From NCBI GenBank assembly GCA_934718085.1, contig CAKUZL010000019.1, positions 1 to 12,812 on the forward strand: a stretch of DNA of 12,812 nt, read 5' to 3'. How positions within the stretch are numbered: position 1 is the first letter of the stretch; every line of letters begins with the position of its first letter. Made by a program: the position numbers and the translations under genes. Below, piece after piece: positions 1 through 6,292 of this stretch. Under the pieces are notes generated by a model that saw only the letters and a list, made by a program, of their open reading frames with translations, was not told the DNA's origin and did not search any database. Origin of the DNA: an uncultured Candidatus Melainabacteria bacterium (lineage in GTDB: Bacteria; Cyanobacteriota; Vampirovibrionia; Gastranaerophilales; Gastranaerophilaceae).

Positions 1-29
1 CCCCGACATTCCTTTAAACTCGGCGTGTC
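1..29 (+). repeat. REP-like element, copy 0, truncated by window edge
   Basis: Only the right hairpin arm (ccccgac, 1-7), the 12-nt spacer (8-19) and the second box TCGGCGTGTC (20-29) are present. It is the same as the right part of the copy at 237-282. Confidence 0.6.
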
Positions 30-146
30 GGCGTGCAAAATTGAAAAACAAAATATTTCTTTATTTGCTTACTTTGAAAGACATACGTAAGAAAATTTTT
101 CTTGTTCATTTTTTCTTTTTGTTCGGAGGCAAATTTGCGTAGCACT

Positions 147-192
147 GTAGGTTGGGGTTTCTACCCCAACAAATCGTGAAACTCGGCATGAC
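147..192 (+). repeat. REP-like element, copy A
   Basis: GTAG (147-150) is followed by a hairpin GTTGGGG-TTTCTA-CCCCAAC (151-170), a 12-nt spacer (171-182) and the box TCGGCATGAC (183-192). A GTAG tetranucleotide just 5' of a short palindrome is the known layout of REP elements handled by RAYT (IS200/IS605-related) transposases. The second box is specific to this family. Confidence 0.8.
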
Positions 193-236
193 TTTGGAAC
201 TTAAATCCTTTAAAAAAATATGGAATTTTTTCAAGC

Positions 237-282
237 GTAGGTTGGTGTTTCCACCCCGACATTCCTTTAAACTCGGCGTGTC
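237..282 (+). repeat. REP-like element, copy B
   Basis: GTAG 237-240, arms GTTGGTG and CCCCGAC around TTTCCAC (imperfect stem, 241-260), 12-nt spacer 261-272, second box TCGGCGTGTC 273-282. Confidence 0.75.
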
Positions 283-357
283 GGCGTGCAAAATTGAAAA
301 ACAAAATATTTCTTTATTTGCTTACTTTGAGAGACATACGTAAGAAAAATTTTCTTT

Positions 358-401
358 GTTCATTTTTTCTTTTTGTTCGGAGGCAAAAAGAAAAAACGAA
401 C
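358..401. repeat. 18-bp inverted repeat with 8-nt loop
   Basis: Left arm 358-375 (GTTCATTTTTTCTTTTTG) and right arm 384-401 (CAAAAAGAAAAAACGAAC) pair over 18 bases with one T/C difference, around the loop TTCGGAGG. The first copy of the surrounding repeat (about 104-133) has the left arm and loop but only the first bases of the right arm, so the hairpin is complete only here. It could act as a weak bidirectional terminator or mark the end of a mobile non-coding element. Confidence 0.6.
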
Positions 402-539
402 CAAAAAAGAAAAAGCCCCGTTGATACATACGCATTCGGGTCAATTCTCTCAGGTTTTGCGTACGTCAATTGTTTCGGTATTGCAGCGTACGCTTTCCCC
501 GGACCTTCTCTCTTGAGGGAGCGATTTTGCGTAGGGCGG

Positions 540-760
540 AGCGAAATTGCGTAGGGTGAGCGAAGCGAAACCCGAGAAGGCGAGCGGCGTGCGGAGCGAA
601 GCGGGGTGACCCCCGGGGGCAACCCGCGAAAGCGCAGCCTACGAAGTGAGCCGAAAGCAATTTCAAGACAGGGAGCGCAGCGAACGGAGTCCCGAAGTAG
701 CAAAAACAATAGTGAACGGCAACGAAGTGAAGTGAACGACTTGTTTTTGTGAAGCAAAAT
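540..760. other. GC-rich, highly self-complementary non-coding tract
   Basis: This stretch differs sharply in composition from its AT-rich flanks. Visible pairings include CGTAGG (550-555) with CCTACG (638-643), GGGT (554-557) with ACCC (570-573), GCGGG (601-605) with CCCGC (623-627), GGGG-TGA-CCCC (603-613), and a perfect 9-bp stem CAAAAACAA (701-709) with TTGTTTTTG (741-749). Loops repeatedly carry GAGCGAAGCGAA-like purine-rich text. Long reading frames across it are arginine-rich and resemble no protein, so they are probably spurious. It may be a folded RNA, a non-coding repeat array, or remnant DNA; the sequence alone does not decide. Confidence 0.5.
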
Positions 761-818
761 CAAGACAGAAGCCCGGGGTCGCAAGGTATTGCAATATCGG
801 TTTTTATTTAAAAGCATC

Positions 819-866
819 GTAGGTACCGGGGTTTCCACCCCAACGTTCCGTTCATTGCAGCATGGC
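819..866 (+). repeat. REP-like element, copy C
   Basis: GTAG 819-822; arms GTACCGGGG and CCCCAAC around TTTCCA (823-844, one arm altered); 12-nt spacer 845-856; degenerate second box GCAGCATGGC 857-866. The DNA just downstream (about 858-895) is the reverse complement of a motif that also follows the copies at 1162 and 1268. Confidence 0.65.
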
Positions 867-1008
867 ACGTGCAAGCGAAGTCGTGCGTCTTGGTGAAAAC
901 CTTGAAAACCGTATGTCGGCACCATCTGACGAATCGTGCCGAAGTCTCGAAATTTTTTCAATTAAATCTGAAATAACTTAAAATAACTTTGTTTGGCTTT
1001 CTCTATAT

Positions 1009-1046
1009 CCCCTCTCCCTCCGGGAGAGGGGGTTGGGGGTGAGGGA
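1009..1046. repeat. 10-bp palindrome CCCCTCTCCC/GGGAGAGGGG with G-rich tail
   Basis: CCCCTCTCCC (1009-1018), loop TCC, GGGAGAGGGG (1022-1031) form a perfect 10-bp stem, followed by GTTGGGGGTGAGGGA. From memory, closely similar CCCTCTCCC...GGGAGAGGG...TTGGGG-TGAGGG sequences are dispersed in intergenic DNA of many unrelated bacteria; I could not check this. No T-run follows on either strand, so it is not a classical terminator. Confidence 0.6.
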
Positions 1047-1088
1047 CTTAAAAACGTTCAAAACAATACGATAATCTGCCAATCCGAA

Positions 1089-1105
1089 AAAGCCCGAAGG
1101 GCTTT
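1089..1105 (-). terminator. Small terminator-like hairpin, minus-strand reading
   Basis: AAAGCCC (1089-1095) and GGGCTTT (1099-1105) form a perfect 7-bp stem with a 3-nt loop. Read on the minus strand the right arm runs straight into TTTTT, as in an intrinsic terminator. It lies about 300 bp beyond the main pgk terminator and could serve as a backup for minus-strand transcription. Confidence 0.4.
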
Positions 1106-1161
1106 GAGTTGCGTAAATATTAACGGATTAACGAAAGATTTTCGTTTTTTCCGAAAAAATT

Positions 1162-1185
1162 GTTGGGGTGGAAACCCCAACCTAC
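1162..1185 (-). repeat. REP-like element, copy D (no second box)
   Basis: On the minus strand: GTAG (1185-1182), then GTTGGGG-TTTCCA-CCCCAAC (1181-1162), a perfect 7-bp stem. The place where the second box should be (1140-1149) does not match, so this is the exception in the family. Confidence 0.75.
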
Positions 1186-1351
1186 GGTATTCGAGATTAT
1201 TTTCCGAGACGCAAGGCTTCGTTTACAGGCAACATGCCAACCGACAAAGTTCAAAGAATTTGAATATATCATACCGAATTGAACGAACTGTCGGGGTGAA
1301 ACCCCAACCTACGGTATTCGAGATTATTTTCCGAGACGCAAGGCTTCGTTT
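1171..1351. repeat. 54-bp direct repeat (1171-1224 and 1298-1351)
   Basis: From GAAACCCCAACC through GGCTTCGTTT the two copies look identical over about 54 bp, offset 127 bp. Similarity continues weakly to a shared CATGCC. Each copy begins within a REP hairpin (copies D and E). A diverged inverted copy of the GGCTTCGTTTGCACGCGCCATGC part lies at about 858-895 next to copy C, so a second sequence block travels with the REP. Confidence 0.75.
1268..1312 (-). repeat. REP-like element, copy E
   Basis: Minus-strand GTAG (1312-1309), hairpin GTTGGGG-TTTCA-CCCCGAC (1308-1290), 12-nt spacer (1289-1278) and second box TCGGTATGAT (1277-1268). Confidence 0.7.
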
Positions 1352-1387
1352 GCACGCGCCATGCCCGCTCCGTTTTCGAATTTGCGC

Positions 1388-1411
1388 AAAAAAAAGGGGA
1401 GTCGCCTCCCC
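1388..1411 (-). terminator. Intrinsic terminator of the dnaN-thrB-pgk cluster
   Basis: Read on the minus strand: GGGGAG-GCGA-CTCCCC followed directly by eight T. The perfect 6-bp GC-rich stem and long U-tract sit about 33 bp after the pgk stop codon, which marks the end of the transcription unit. Confidence 0.9.
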
Positions 1412-1444
1412 GTTTAGTGTTTTCTCAACACAACCTTAACTTGT

Positions 1445-2650
1445 TTAGGCTTCGTCGAGCGCCGCTACGCCCGGCAAAACTTTACCTTCAATGAATTCCA
1501 ACGAAGCGCCGCCGCCCGTCGAAACGTGAGTGAAAGAACCTTCGGGCATTTTATATTTTTTGGTTGCCGCAACGGAGTCTCCGCCGCCGATAACGGTTAC
1601 GGCGCCGTGTTTTGTTGCGTTTGCGATAGCCGCGAGAACGGCTTTTGTGCCTTCGGTAAATTTATCGACTTCGAACGCACCGACGGGTCCGTTCATCAAA
1701 ATCGTTTTGGAGTTCATAATTACGTCCGCGAACAATTCGCGCGTTTTTTCGCCCGCGTCGACGCCTTCCCAGCCTTCGGGCATTTGTTTTGCGTCAACGA
1801 CTTTGGTATTTGCGTCGGGAGCGAATTTGTCCGCGACAACGACGTCAATCGGGAAGTAAATTTTAACGCCTTTTTCTTCGGCTTTTTTCATGACGTTTTT
1901 CGCAACGTCGAGTTGATCGGGTTCGCACATCGAGGTTCCGACCGAGTAACCTTGGGCTTTGAGGAAGGTATAAGCCATTCCGCCGCCGATGATGAGGTTA
2001 TCGACCTTATCGATGAGGTTGTCCAAAACGCCGATTTTGGAGGAAACTTTTGCACCGCCGACGACTGCCGTGAAGGGTCTTTCGGGGTTTTCCAAAATTC
2101 CGCCGAGCGCTTTGAGTTCTTTTTCCATAAGCAAGCCCGAAACCGCGGGTTTAAGGAGTTTTGCGACTTTCGCGGTCGAGGTGTGGTTTCTGTGAGCCGC
2201 ACCGAACGCGTCGTTTACGTAGAAGTCCGCGCATTTAGCCAATTCTTCCGCGAAGGTCATATCGTCGTCTTTAGCGTCTTCAGCCTTGTAGAAGCGGATA
2301 TTTTCGAGCAGAGCGACCTGACCGTCTTTGAGTTCGGAAAGTTTTGCTCTGACATCGTCGCCGATGCAATCGTTAAGAAACATTACGTCTTCGCCGAGGA
2401 GTTCGGACAATCTTTTTGCGACGGGAGCGAGCGAGAACTCGGGGTTCTTTTCGCCTTTCGGTCTGCCGAGGTGCGCTGTCAAGATAATTTTTGCACCGAG
2501 GTCTTTTAAATATTTAATTGTCGGCAAAACGGCTCTGATTCTGGTATCGTCAGTAACGTTTTTGTTTTCGTCCAAAGGAACGTTCATATCGACTCTGACA
2601 AGGGCTCTTTTGCCTTTTACGTCTTTCAAATCCCGTATCGATTTTTTCAT
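1445..2650 (-). CDS. pgk: Phosphoglycerate kinase
   Basis: Cytosolic glycolytic enzyme transferring the acyl phosphate of 1,3-bisphosphoglycerate to ADP to give ATP and 3-phosphoglycerate. The 401-aa product is full length for the family. Family signatures are visible in order: RVDMNVPLD near residue 20, HLGRPKGE near 60, NIRFYKAED near 117, YVNDAFGAAHRNHTST near 145, GGAKVSSKIGVLDNLIDK near 200, the IIGGGMAYTFLKAQG segment, NGPVGAFE, and the C-terminal nucleotide-site segments VIGGGDSVAA and STGGGASLEFIEG. The start follows an AAGGAG Shine-Dalgarno that begins right after the thrB stop codon 12 bp upstream, so translation is probably coupled. It is the last gene before the terminator at 1388-1411. 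The C-terminal LPGVAALDEA and overall wording resemble cyanobacterial-type PGKs. Identity is secure; the pairing with dnaN and thrB is unusual. Confidence 0.98.
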   Translation of the reverse strand: MKKSIRDLKDVKGKRALVRVDMNVPLDENKNVTDDTRIRAVLPTIKYLKDLGAKIILTAHLGRPKGEKNPEFSLAPVAKRLSELLGEDVMFLNDCIGDDVRAKLSELKDGQVALLENIRFYKAEDAKDDDMTFAEELAKCADFYVNDAFGAAHRNHTSTAKVAKLLKPAVSGLLMEKELKALGGILENPERPFTAVVGGAKVSSKIGVLDNLIDKVDNLIIGGGMAYTFLKAQGYSVGTSMCEPDQLDVAKNVMKKAEEKGVKIYFPIDVVVADKFAPDANTKVVDAKQMPEGWEGVDAGEKTRELFADVIMNSKTILMNGPVGAFEVDKFTEGTKAVLAAIANATKHGAVTVIGGGDSVAATKKYKMPEGSFTHVSTGGGASLEFIEGKVLPGVAALDEA

Positions 2651-2662
2651 GGGTTTCTCCTT

Positions 2663-3988
2663 TTACTCGTCGAAAATTACCGTTGCACCTTCGTTGTCGG
2701 GTTCGAGCTCTTTGATTTCAAAGTTGATGCCTGATTTTTGCCAAACATCGCCGGCAATTTTCTCTAATTCAATTCTACCACCTTCGGAAAAAACCGCAAG
2801 TGTCGGACCGGCTCCGCTTAACACGCAGCCCAAAACTCCTGCCGCGCAAGGAATTTGCCTGATTAATTCGCTCATTCCGGGTATACATTTTTCGCGATAA
2901 GGTTGGTGCAGTTTATCGTGTAAAGCCTTTGAAAACAAGGCTTTGTCGTTTTTTGTCAAAGCCGCGAAAAGTTCCGCTGTTTGTTTCAAATTGTAAACGG
3001 CTGTTTCGTATTTTATCATTTTCGGCAGAGCGCCTCTGGATACGGAGGTTTTGAGCTCAAAGTCGGGAATCAGCGCAAAAATCTTGACGCCCGAAATGAA
3101 GTTATGGCGCGAAAAATCAACTTTTCCGTCATCTTGCGCGAACGAAAAAACGAACCCTCCGAAAAGCGCGGGAACCACGTTGTCGGGGTGTCCTTCGACC
3201 GCGGTTGCAGCCTCCGCAAGTTCACGGTCGGTCAAAACGTTGCCGTAAAGCGCGTTTAAGCCTTTCAAAACTCCGACGATAATCGTTGCGCTGCTTCCGA
3301 GTCCTCTTGCGGGCGGAACGTTTGTTTTTACGGTAATTTCGAAGGTTTCGGGCACAAAATCGCACCCGCCGAGCTGCGCCGCGGCGACAGTTTCACAATC
3401 CGAGGCGCAAGAACCTCCCGCAGCCCCCGTGTCGGCAGTTTCGCAGCCCGAAAAATCTTTTTCGTACAAAATATCTGACGGGCTCGGATTTTGCTTCGGC
3501 ACCCCGACCCGCGCCGCGGCGGCTTTTTCACAATCCGAGGCACAGCCCCCCTCCGCAGCACCCGCCGCGTCCGAAAAATCGACATTTTTTTCACAAGCAA
3601 AATCGACATTGGCAAAGCCCGAGACATTTACGTAGTCTGAAAAGTCTCCGTTTTTCCCGTTCTCGTCGCCGTTTGCCGCAAAAAACAAGGGGTTTAGACC
3701 GTTTTCGGTAATTTTTTCGACAATTTTTTTAAAAAATTCGTTTTTGGTTTTTTGAACAAGCCCGAGGTCGAAAGATTCTTCCAAAGTTCCGTTTGCGTCG
3801 GTAAACAGTCGAATTTTGCGTTTTTTAAAAGCTTCGCCCGAAAACTCGCCTTCCGCTCCGCTCGAAAACGGTTCTGCAAGCTTGCGTTCGACGGTGATTT
3901 CGTTGTACAAATTCACGGCAAACCCAGCACAATCAAATGCGGGTCCGACGTTTGCGCTTGTGGCCGGTACTTTTACGGTTACCTTCAT
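2663..3988 (-). CDS. thrB: Homoserine kinase (GHMP family) with large low-complexity insertion
   Basis: Phosphorylates L-homoserine with ATP in threonine synthesis; cytosolic. The N-terminus MKVTVKVPATSANVGPAFDC, the GHMP ATP loop PPARGLGSSA (about residues 225-234), VEGHPDNVVPALFGG, LHQPYR and the C-terminal LSGAGPTLAVF are typical of ThrB. I chose the ATG at 3988 (5 bp after the dnaN stop); an in-frame ATG at 4024 would overlap dnaN and add 12 residues before the conserved start. At 441 aa it is about 130 residues longer than the usual ~300. The excess lies mainly at residues ~103-212, just before the ATP loop, and is rich in A, G, S, D and Cys, with an internal repeat (GCASDCEKAAA / SCASDCETVAAA). 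The core motifs on both sides are intact, so I expect an active enzyme with a disordered loop. Confidence 0.92.
   Translation of the reverse strand: MKVTVKVPATSANVGPAFDCAGFAVNLYNEITVERKLAEPFSSGAEGEFSGEAFKKRKIRLFTDANGTLEESFDLGLVQKTKNEFFKKIVEKITENGLNPLFFAANGDENGKNGDFSDYVNVSGFANVDFACEKNVDFSDAAGAAEGGCASDCEKAAAARVGVPKQNPSPSDILYEKDFSGCETADTGAAGGSCASDCETVAAAQLGGCDFVPETFEITVKTNVPPARGLGSSATIIVGVLKGLNALYGNVLTDRELAEAATAVEGHPDNVVPALFGGFVFSFAQDDGKVDFSRHNFISGVKIFALIPDFELKTSVSRGALPKMIKYETAVYNLKQTAELFAALTKNDKALFSKALHDKLHQPYREKCIPGMSELIRQIPCAAGVLGCVLSGAGPTLAVFSEGGRIELEKIAGDVWQKSGINFEIKELEPDNEGATVIFDE
3376..3580 (-). repeat. In-frame 135-bp-period repeat inside thrB
   Basis: GCGCCGCGGCG at 3376-3386 and 3511-3521 and TTTCACAATCCGAGGC at 3391-3406 and 3526-3541 are both offset by exactly 135 bp (45 codons). 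A further shared CCGAAAAATC (3448-3457, 3571-3580) is offset by 123 bp, so a 4-codon indel has occurred. This is an old in-frame duplication inside the extra loop of homoserine kinase. A smaller repeat of AAAATCGACATT follows near 3575 and 3600. Confidence 0.8.
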
Positions 3989-3993
3989 ATTTC

Positions 3994-5103
3994 TTAACTC
4001 ATCGAAACCGGCATAATGAGGCACAACATGTCTTCGTCCGTGTCGGGGCGGAAAATCGTCGCGGAAAGGCTTCCCGTGAGGTCGATTTTGATGGTTTCCG
4101 CGTCGGTGATTTTGAGAAAGTCATATATATATCTGTAGTTAAAGGCGATTAAAAACTCGTCGCCGTCGTATTTTACGGGAACGACTTCTTCGGAAGCACC
4201 CGCGTCGGGCGATTCGGACTTCATTGTTAATTTGTTGTTAAAAAACGACAGCTTAATTGTGTCGGTACGTTCGTTCGCCATACACGAAACGCGTTCGATG
4301 GCGGTGCGAAAGTCGGTATTTGCGACTAAAGCGGTTGTTTCGCACGAAGGCGGAATAAGTTGTTTGTAGGCGGGATACTCGCCCGTGAGGACGTTTGAGC
4401 CGATTGTGAACCCTTTTGATTTAAAAACGATTTTTGCGCCTTTTGTACCGATTGCGATTTTTTCTTCGTTCAAAATCGAGTTGACGCGAAGGATTTCGTT
4501 GAGGGTTTTAGAGGGAATAACGGCTCTGAACGCGGTGTCCGCGTCGTCGATGACCGATTCGGAGCAGCGTGCGAGCCTGTTTCCGTCGGTTGCCGCCATT
4601 TCGAGCCTTCCGTCTTCGATTGCGCAGAAAACGCCGCTGATGATGTTTTTGTTTTCGTACCCCGCGGCGGCGTAAACGGTATTTTTGACCGCTTTTACGA
4701 GAACTTTCGATTCAAGTTCGGTAAAAACGATGTCTTCGTCGACATTCACGTCGGGGAATTCGTCCGCGGAAATGCCGATGACATCGAATTTCGAATTGCC
4801 GCATTTGAGCGTCATAATGCCGCGTTCGGCGTCGAGCGAGAAGTCGACGGGTTTATCGGGCAATTTCGAGACAATTTCGACCAATTTTTTTGCCGGAAGC
4901 GTGATTTTTCCTTCTTCTTTAACAACCGCAGGCATTGAAGTTTTGACCGTTAAATCGAGGTCTGTTGCGGTCAAATTAATTTGGTTGTTTTCGGTTTCGA
5001 ACAGAATATTCGCCAAAACGGGCTGAATACCACGTTGAAGCGTTGTTTTTTCCGTAATTTTTAATTTATTCAATAAAGTTTCTTTGTCCGTGGTAAAATT
5101 CAT
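3994..5103 (-). CDS. dnaN: DNA polymerase III beta subunit (sliding clamp)
   Basis: Ring-shaped homodimer that encircles DNA and tethers the replicative polymerase and other repair and replication proteins. The 369 aa are the normal length for the three-domain bacterial clamp. Recognisable elements are the N-terminal MNFTTDKETLLNKL, the HPVLANIL-like stretch (QPVLANILFE), LTATDLDLTV, ITLPAKKLVEIVSKLP, ADEFPDV, DGNRLARC, VIPSKTLNEI, the TGEYPAYKQLIP segment and the C-terminal PVSMS, which ends like the clamp's usual PMRL-type tail. The start has a GGAGAG ribosome-binding site 8 nt upstream. The gene heads a cluster with thrB and pgk and has a good -10 element at 5153-5158. No dnaA, recF or gyrB lies alongside. 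The region upstream has origin-like features. Confidence 0.97.
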   Translation of the reverse strand: MNFTTDKETLLNKLKITEKTTLQRGIQPVLANILFETENNQINLTATDLDLTVKTSMPAVVKEEGKITLPAKKLVEIVSKLPDKPVDFSLDAERGIMTLKCGNSKFDVIGISADEFPDVNVDEDIVFTELESKVLVKAVKNTVYAAAGYENKNIISGVFCAIEDGRLEMAATDGNRLARCSESVIDDADTAFRAVIPSKTLNEILRVNSILNEEKIAIGTKGAKIVFKSKGFTIGSNVLTGEYPAYKQLIPPSCETTALVANTDFRTAIERVSCMANERTDTIKLSFFNNKLTMKSESPDAGASEEVVPVKYDGDEFLIAFNYRYIYDFLKITDAETIKIDLTGSLSATIFRPDTDEDMLCLIMPVSMS

Positions 5104-5147
5104 CTGGTTCTCTCCGTTTTTAATCCTTTAAAGTTTTATACATAAAC

Positions 5148-5435
5148 CTCTTATTATACTATATAATAAAATAATAATAATAATAAAGCAAACGATTTTT
5201 TGTTCAAAACCTGCCGAAAGGCTTAAAGCGGTTGGTTTTGAGGGTGTATAAAACCTGTAGAAAAGTGTGTAGAAAACTTTTAAAAACTTAACGGTTTTCT
5301 ACAATTTAAAAAAACAAATTTTTTTGCCTACATTTTTTAAGTGTGTTTTGAACATTTTTTCTTATCTTTTCTCCAAACTTTGAACACCGTTTTCTACAAC
5401 AAAAATTGAGTTTTCTACATGGTTTTCTACATTGA
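5148..5435. other. oriC: Putative replication origin (oriC) upstream of dnaN
   Basis: Six copies of the identical 9-mer TTTTCTACA lie in about 176 bp: minus strand at 5256-5264 and 5268-5276; plus strand at 5295-5303, 5390-5398, 5411-5419 and 5423-5431. The outer pairs have the same 12-bp start-to-start spacing and face each other. The 9-mer fits the DnaA box TTATCCACA at seven of nine positions and the TTTTCCACA variant at eight. An AT-only tract with five TAA triplets (5172-5186) sits beside the array and could be the unwinding element or a DnaA-trio-like stretch, though it is 70 bp from the nearest box. Position next to dnaN agrees with an origin. An alternative is a regulator-binding array controlling dnaN. 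Confidence 0.6.
5153..5158 (-). promoter_or_regulatory. Probable -10 element of the dnaN promoter
   Basis: Minus-strand TATAAT, preceded by AT-only DNA without a clear -35 box. It would start the transcript near 5146, about 43 nt before the dnaN ATG. It lies at the edge of the putative origin, so DnaA bound to the nearby boxes could affect it. Confidence 0.55.
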
Positions 5436-5471
5436 CAAATCCGAAAAATTGTGCCTTCCCTGCAATTGTAA

Positions 5472-5489
5472 AAGCATGTAAACATGCTT
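5472..5489 (-). terminator. Terminator-like hairpin after the 5496-6275 gene
   Basis: AAGCATG (5472-5478) and CATGCTT (5483-5489) form a perfect 7-bp stem with a 4-nt loop. On the minus strand it starts 7 nt after the stop codon and ends in TTTT. The stem is not GC-rich, so termination may be partial; it separates the upstream genes from the putative origin. Confidence 0.5.
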
Positions 5490-5495
5490 GTTTAC

Positions 5496-6275
5496 TCAAT
5501 CTTTACGATTTGTAAAATTTGAAGGGCGGACTTCGTGCGTCCGCCTCGCGAACCTGTAATGTTCATAACTCAAAGAAAAATTGTATAATGCCCGCAACAA
5601 CTTTCGCCCGGATTCCCTTTTTGCAATGATTAACGTCGCTCCCCTCTTATTTGTCGCAAGAAACAATTCGTTACAAATGATTTTGTCGACGTTCGAAATC
5701 GGCACGGAGCGCAGCTTTTTAACCAACCACTCGTTTAAAAGCTTTACGCACGAGAAATTTGTTTTTTGCGCTTGTCGAACCCCTCGCGAAACGGGATCTT
5801 TTCCCGAGTCTCCCCGCGTTTCCTCGGAATCGGTTGTCGAAAGTACTTCTCTGCTGTTTTGAAGCATTTTACCCCGCTCTTCCGTTTTTGTTGCGTTGGT
5901 CGGGTCGGGCGCGCCCGCGCCGCTTGTTTTTGCATTCGCAGTGGTGTTCGAGTCGGCGAAAACGGTTGAGCTGTCGCCATCCGACAATTTTACCTGCGGG
6001 GGCAAAGTCTTGCCGTTTTTTGAAAAATCCGTCGTCTTTTCAGCGTCCGTCAAACCCGCTGCACCCGCTTCACCTGCCGCGTCGGTTGATTTTGTTGTGC
6101 TCGTTGCGTCCGACGAACTTGCCGAGTCTGTTACGCTCGTTGCGGCGGTTGAGCCTGCTGCACCCGCCGAATTGCCGAAAATGCCCGATTTGTCGGCGTC
6201 GGCTGTACTCGTCGAAACGCTCTCCGCCAAGGCTTCGCGGCTTTTTATGTAATCCGAAAATTCTTTCAGTATCAT
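5496..6275 (-). CDS. Unrecognised protein with long disordered linker, next to putative oriC
   Basis: I do not recognise this 259-aa product. Residues 1-19 (MILKEFSDYIKSREALAES) look helical; about 20-165 are low-complexity, dominated by S, T, A, D, G and K, certainly disordered; about 166-259 form a basic, more ordered-looking segment with an L-x-x-W start (CVKLLNEWLVKKL), a hydrophobic strand (ATLIIAKR) and helix (GRKLLRALYNFSL). No signal peptide or membrane segment is seen. The layout (short N-part, linker, basic C-terminal domain) loosely recalls DUF721/DciA-type helicase-loading factors often found near dnaN, but the residues do not give a convincing match. The start has no good Shine-Dalgarno; it lies 17 bp after the preceding gene, so it may depend on coupling. 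Codon use matches neighbours. Confidence 0.6.
   Translation of the reverse strand: MILKEFSDYIKSREALAESVSTSTADADKSGIFGNSAGAAGSTAATSVTDSASSSDATSTTKSTDAAGEAGAAGLTDAEKTTDFSKNGKTLPPQVKLSDGDSSTVFADSNTTANAKTSGAGAPDPTNATKTEERGKMLQNSREVLSTTDSEETRGDSGKDPVSRGVRQAQKTNFSCVKLLNEWLVKKLRSVPISNVDKIICNELFLATNKRGATLIIAKRESGRKLLRALYNFSLSYEHYRFARRTHEVRPSNFTNRKD
5525..5545. repeat. Perfect 7-bp palindrome inside the C-terminal codons
   Basis: GGCGGAC (5525-5531), loop TTCGTGC, GTCCGCC (5539-5545). It is very GC-rich compared with the DNA around it and encodes residues 244-251 (RRTHEVRP) of the 5496-6275 product. It could be a palindromic element read through as coding, or a sign that the true gene end lies before it. 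Confidence 0.6.
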
Positions 6276-6292
6276 TTTGCGACACTTTCGGT

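Larger units (their letters stand above)
1..387. repeat. 133-bp segment present twice (1-133 and 254-387)
   Basis: The sequence at 1-133 recurs at 254-387 with only about three substitutions and a one-base indel by eye, an offset of 253-254 bp. Each copy starts inside a REP hairpin arm (ccccgac), runs through ACTCGGCGTGTCGG and an AT-rich stretch, and ends at GTTCGGAGGCAAA. The first copy is cut by the window edge, so this may be two units of a longer tandem array. Short reading frames across it do not resemble proteins, so I treat it as non-coding. Confidence 0.85.

Noticed and set aside
314..961. 215-aa open frame on the minus strand
   Set aside because: It runs through REP copy C, the folded GC-rich tract and the 358-401 inverted repeat; the product is arginine-rich with no family resemblance and no ribosome-binding site that stands out.
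993..1439. 148-aa open frame on the plus strand
   Set aside because: It is composed of the 1009-1046 palindrome, two REP copies and the pgk terminator; its internal protein repeat only mirrors the DNA repeat.
1526..2509. 327-aa open frame opposite pgk
   Set aside because: Antisense shadow of a clearly conserved enzyme; composition (Phe, Arg, Val, Asp rich) is typical of a mirror frame in this codon use.
5496..5800. DUF721/DciA helicase loader in the C-terminal part of the 259-aa protein
   Set aside because: General layout is suggestive but conserved residues could not be matched by eye; kept only as a possibility.
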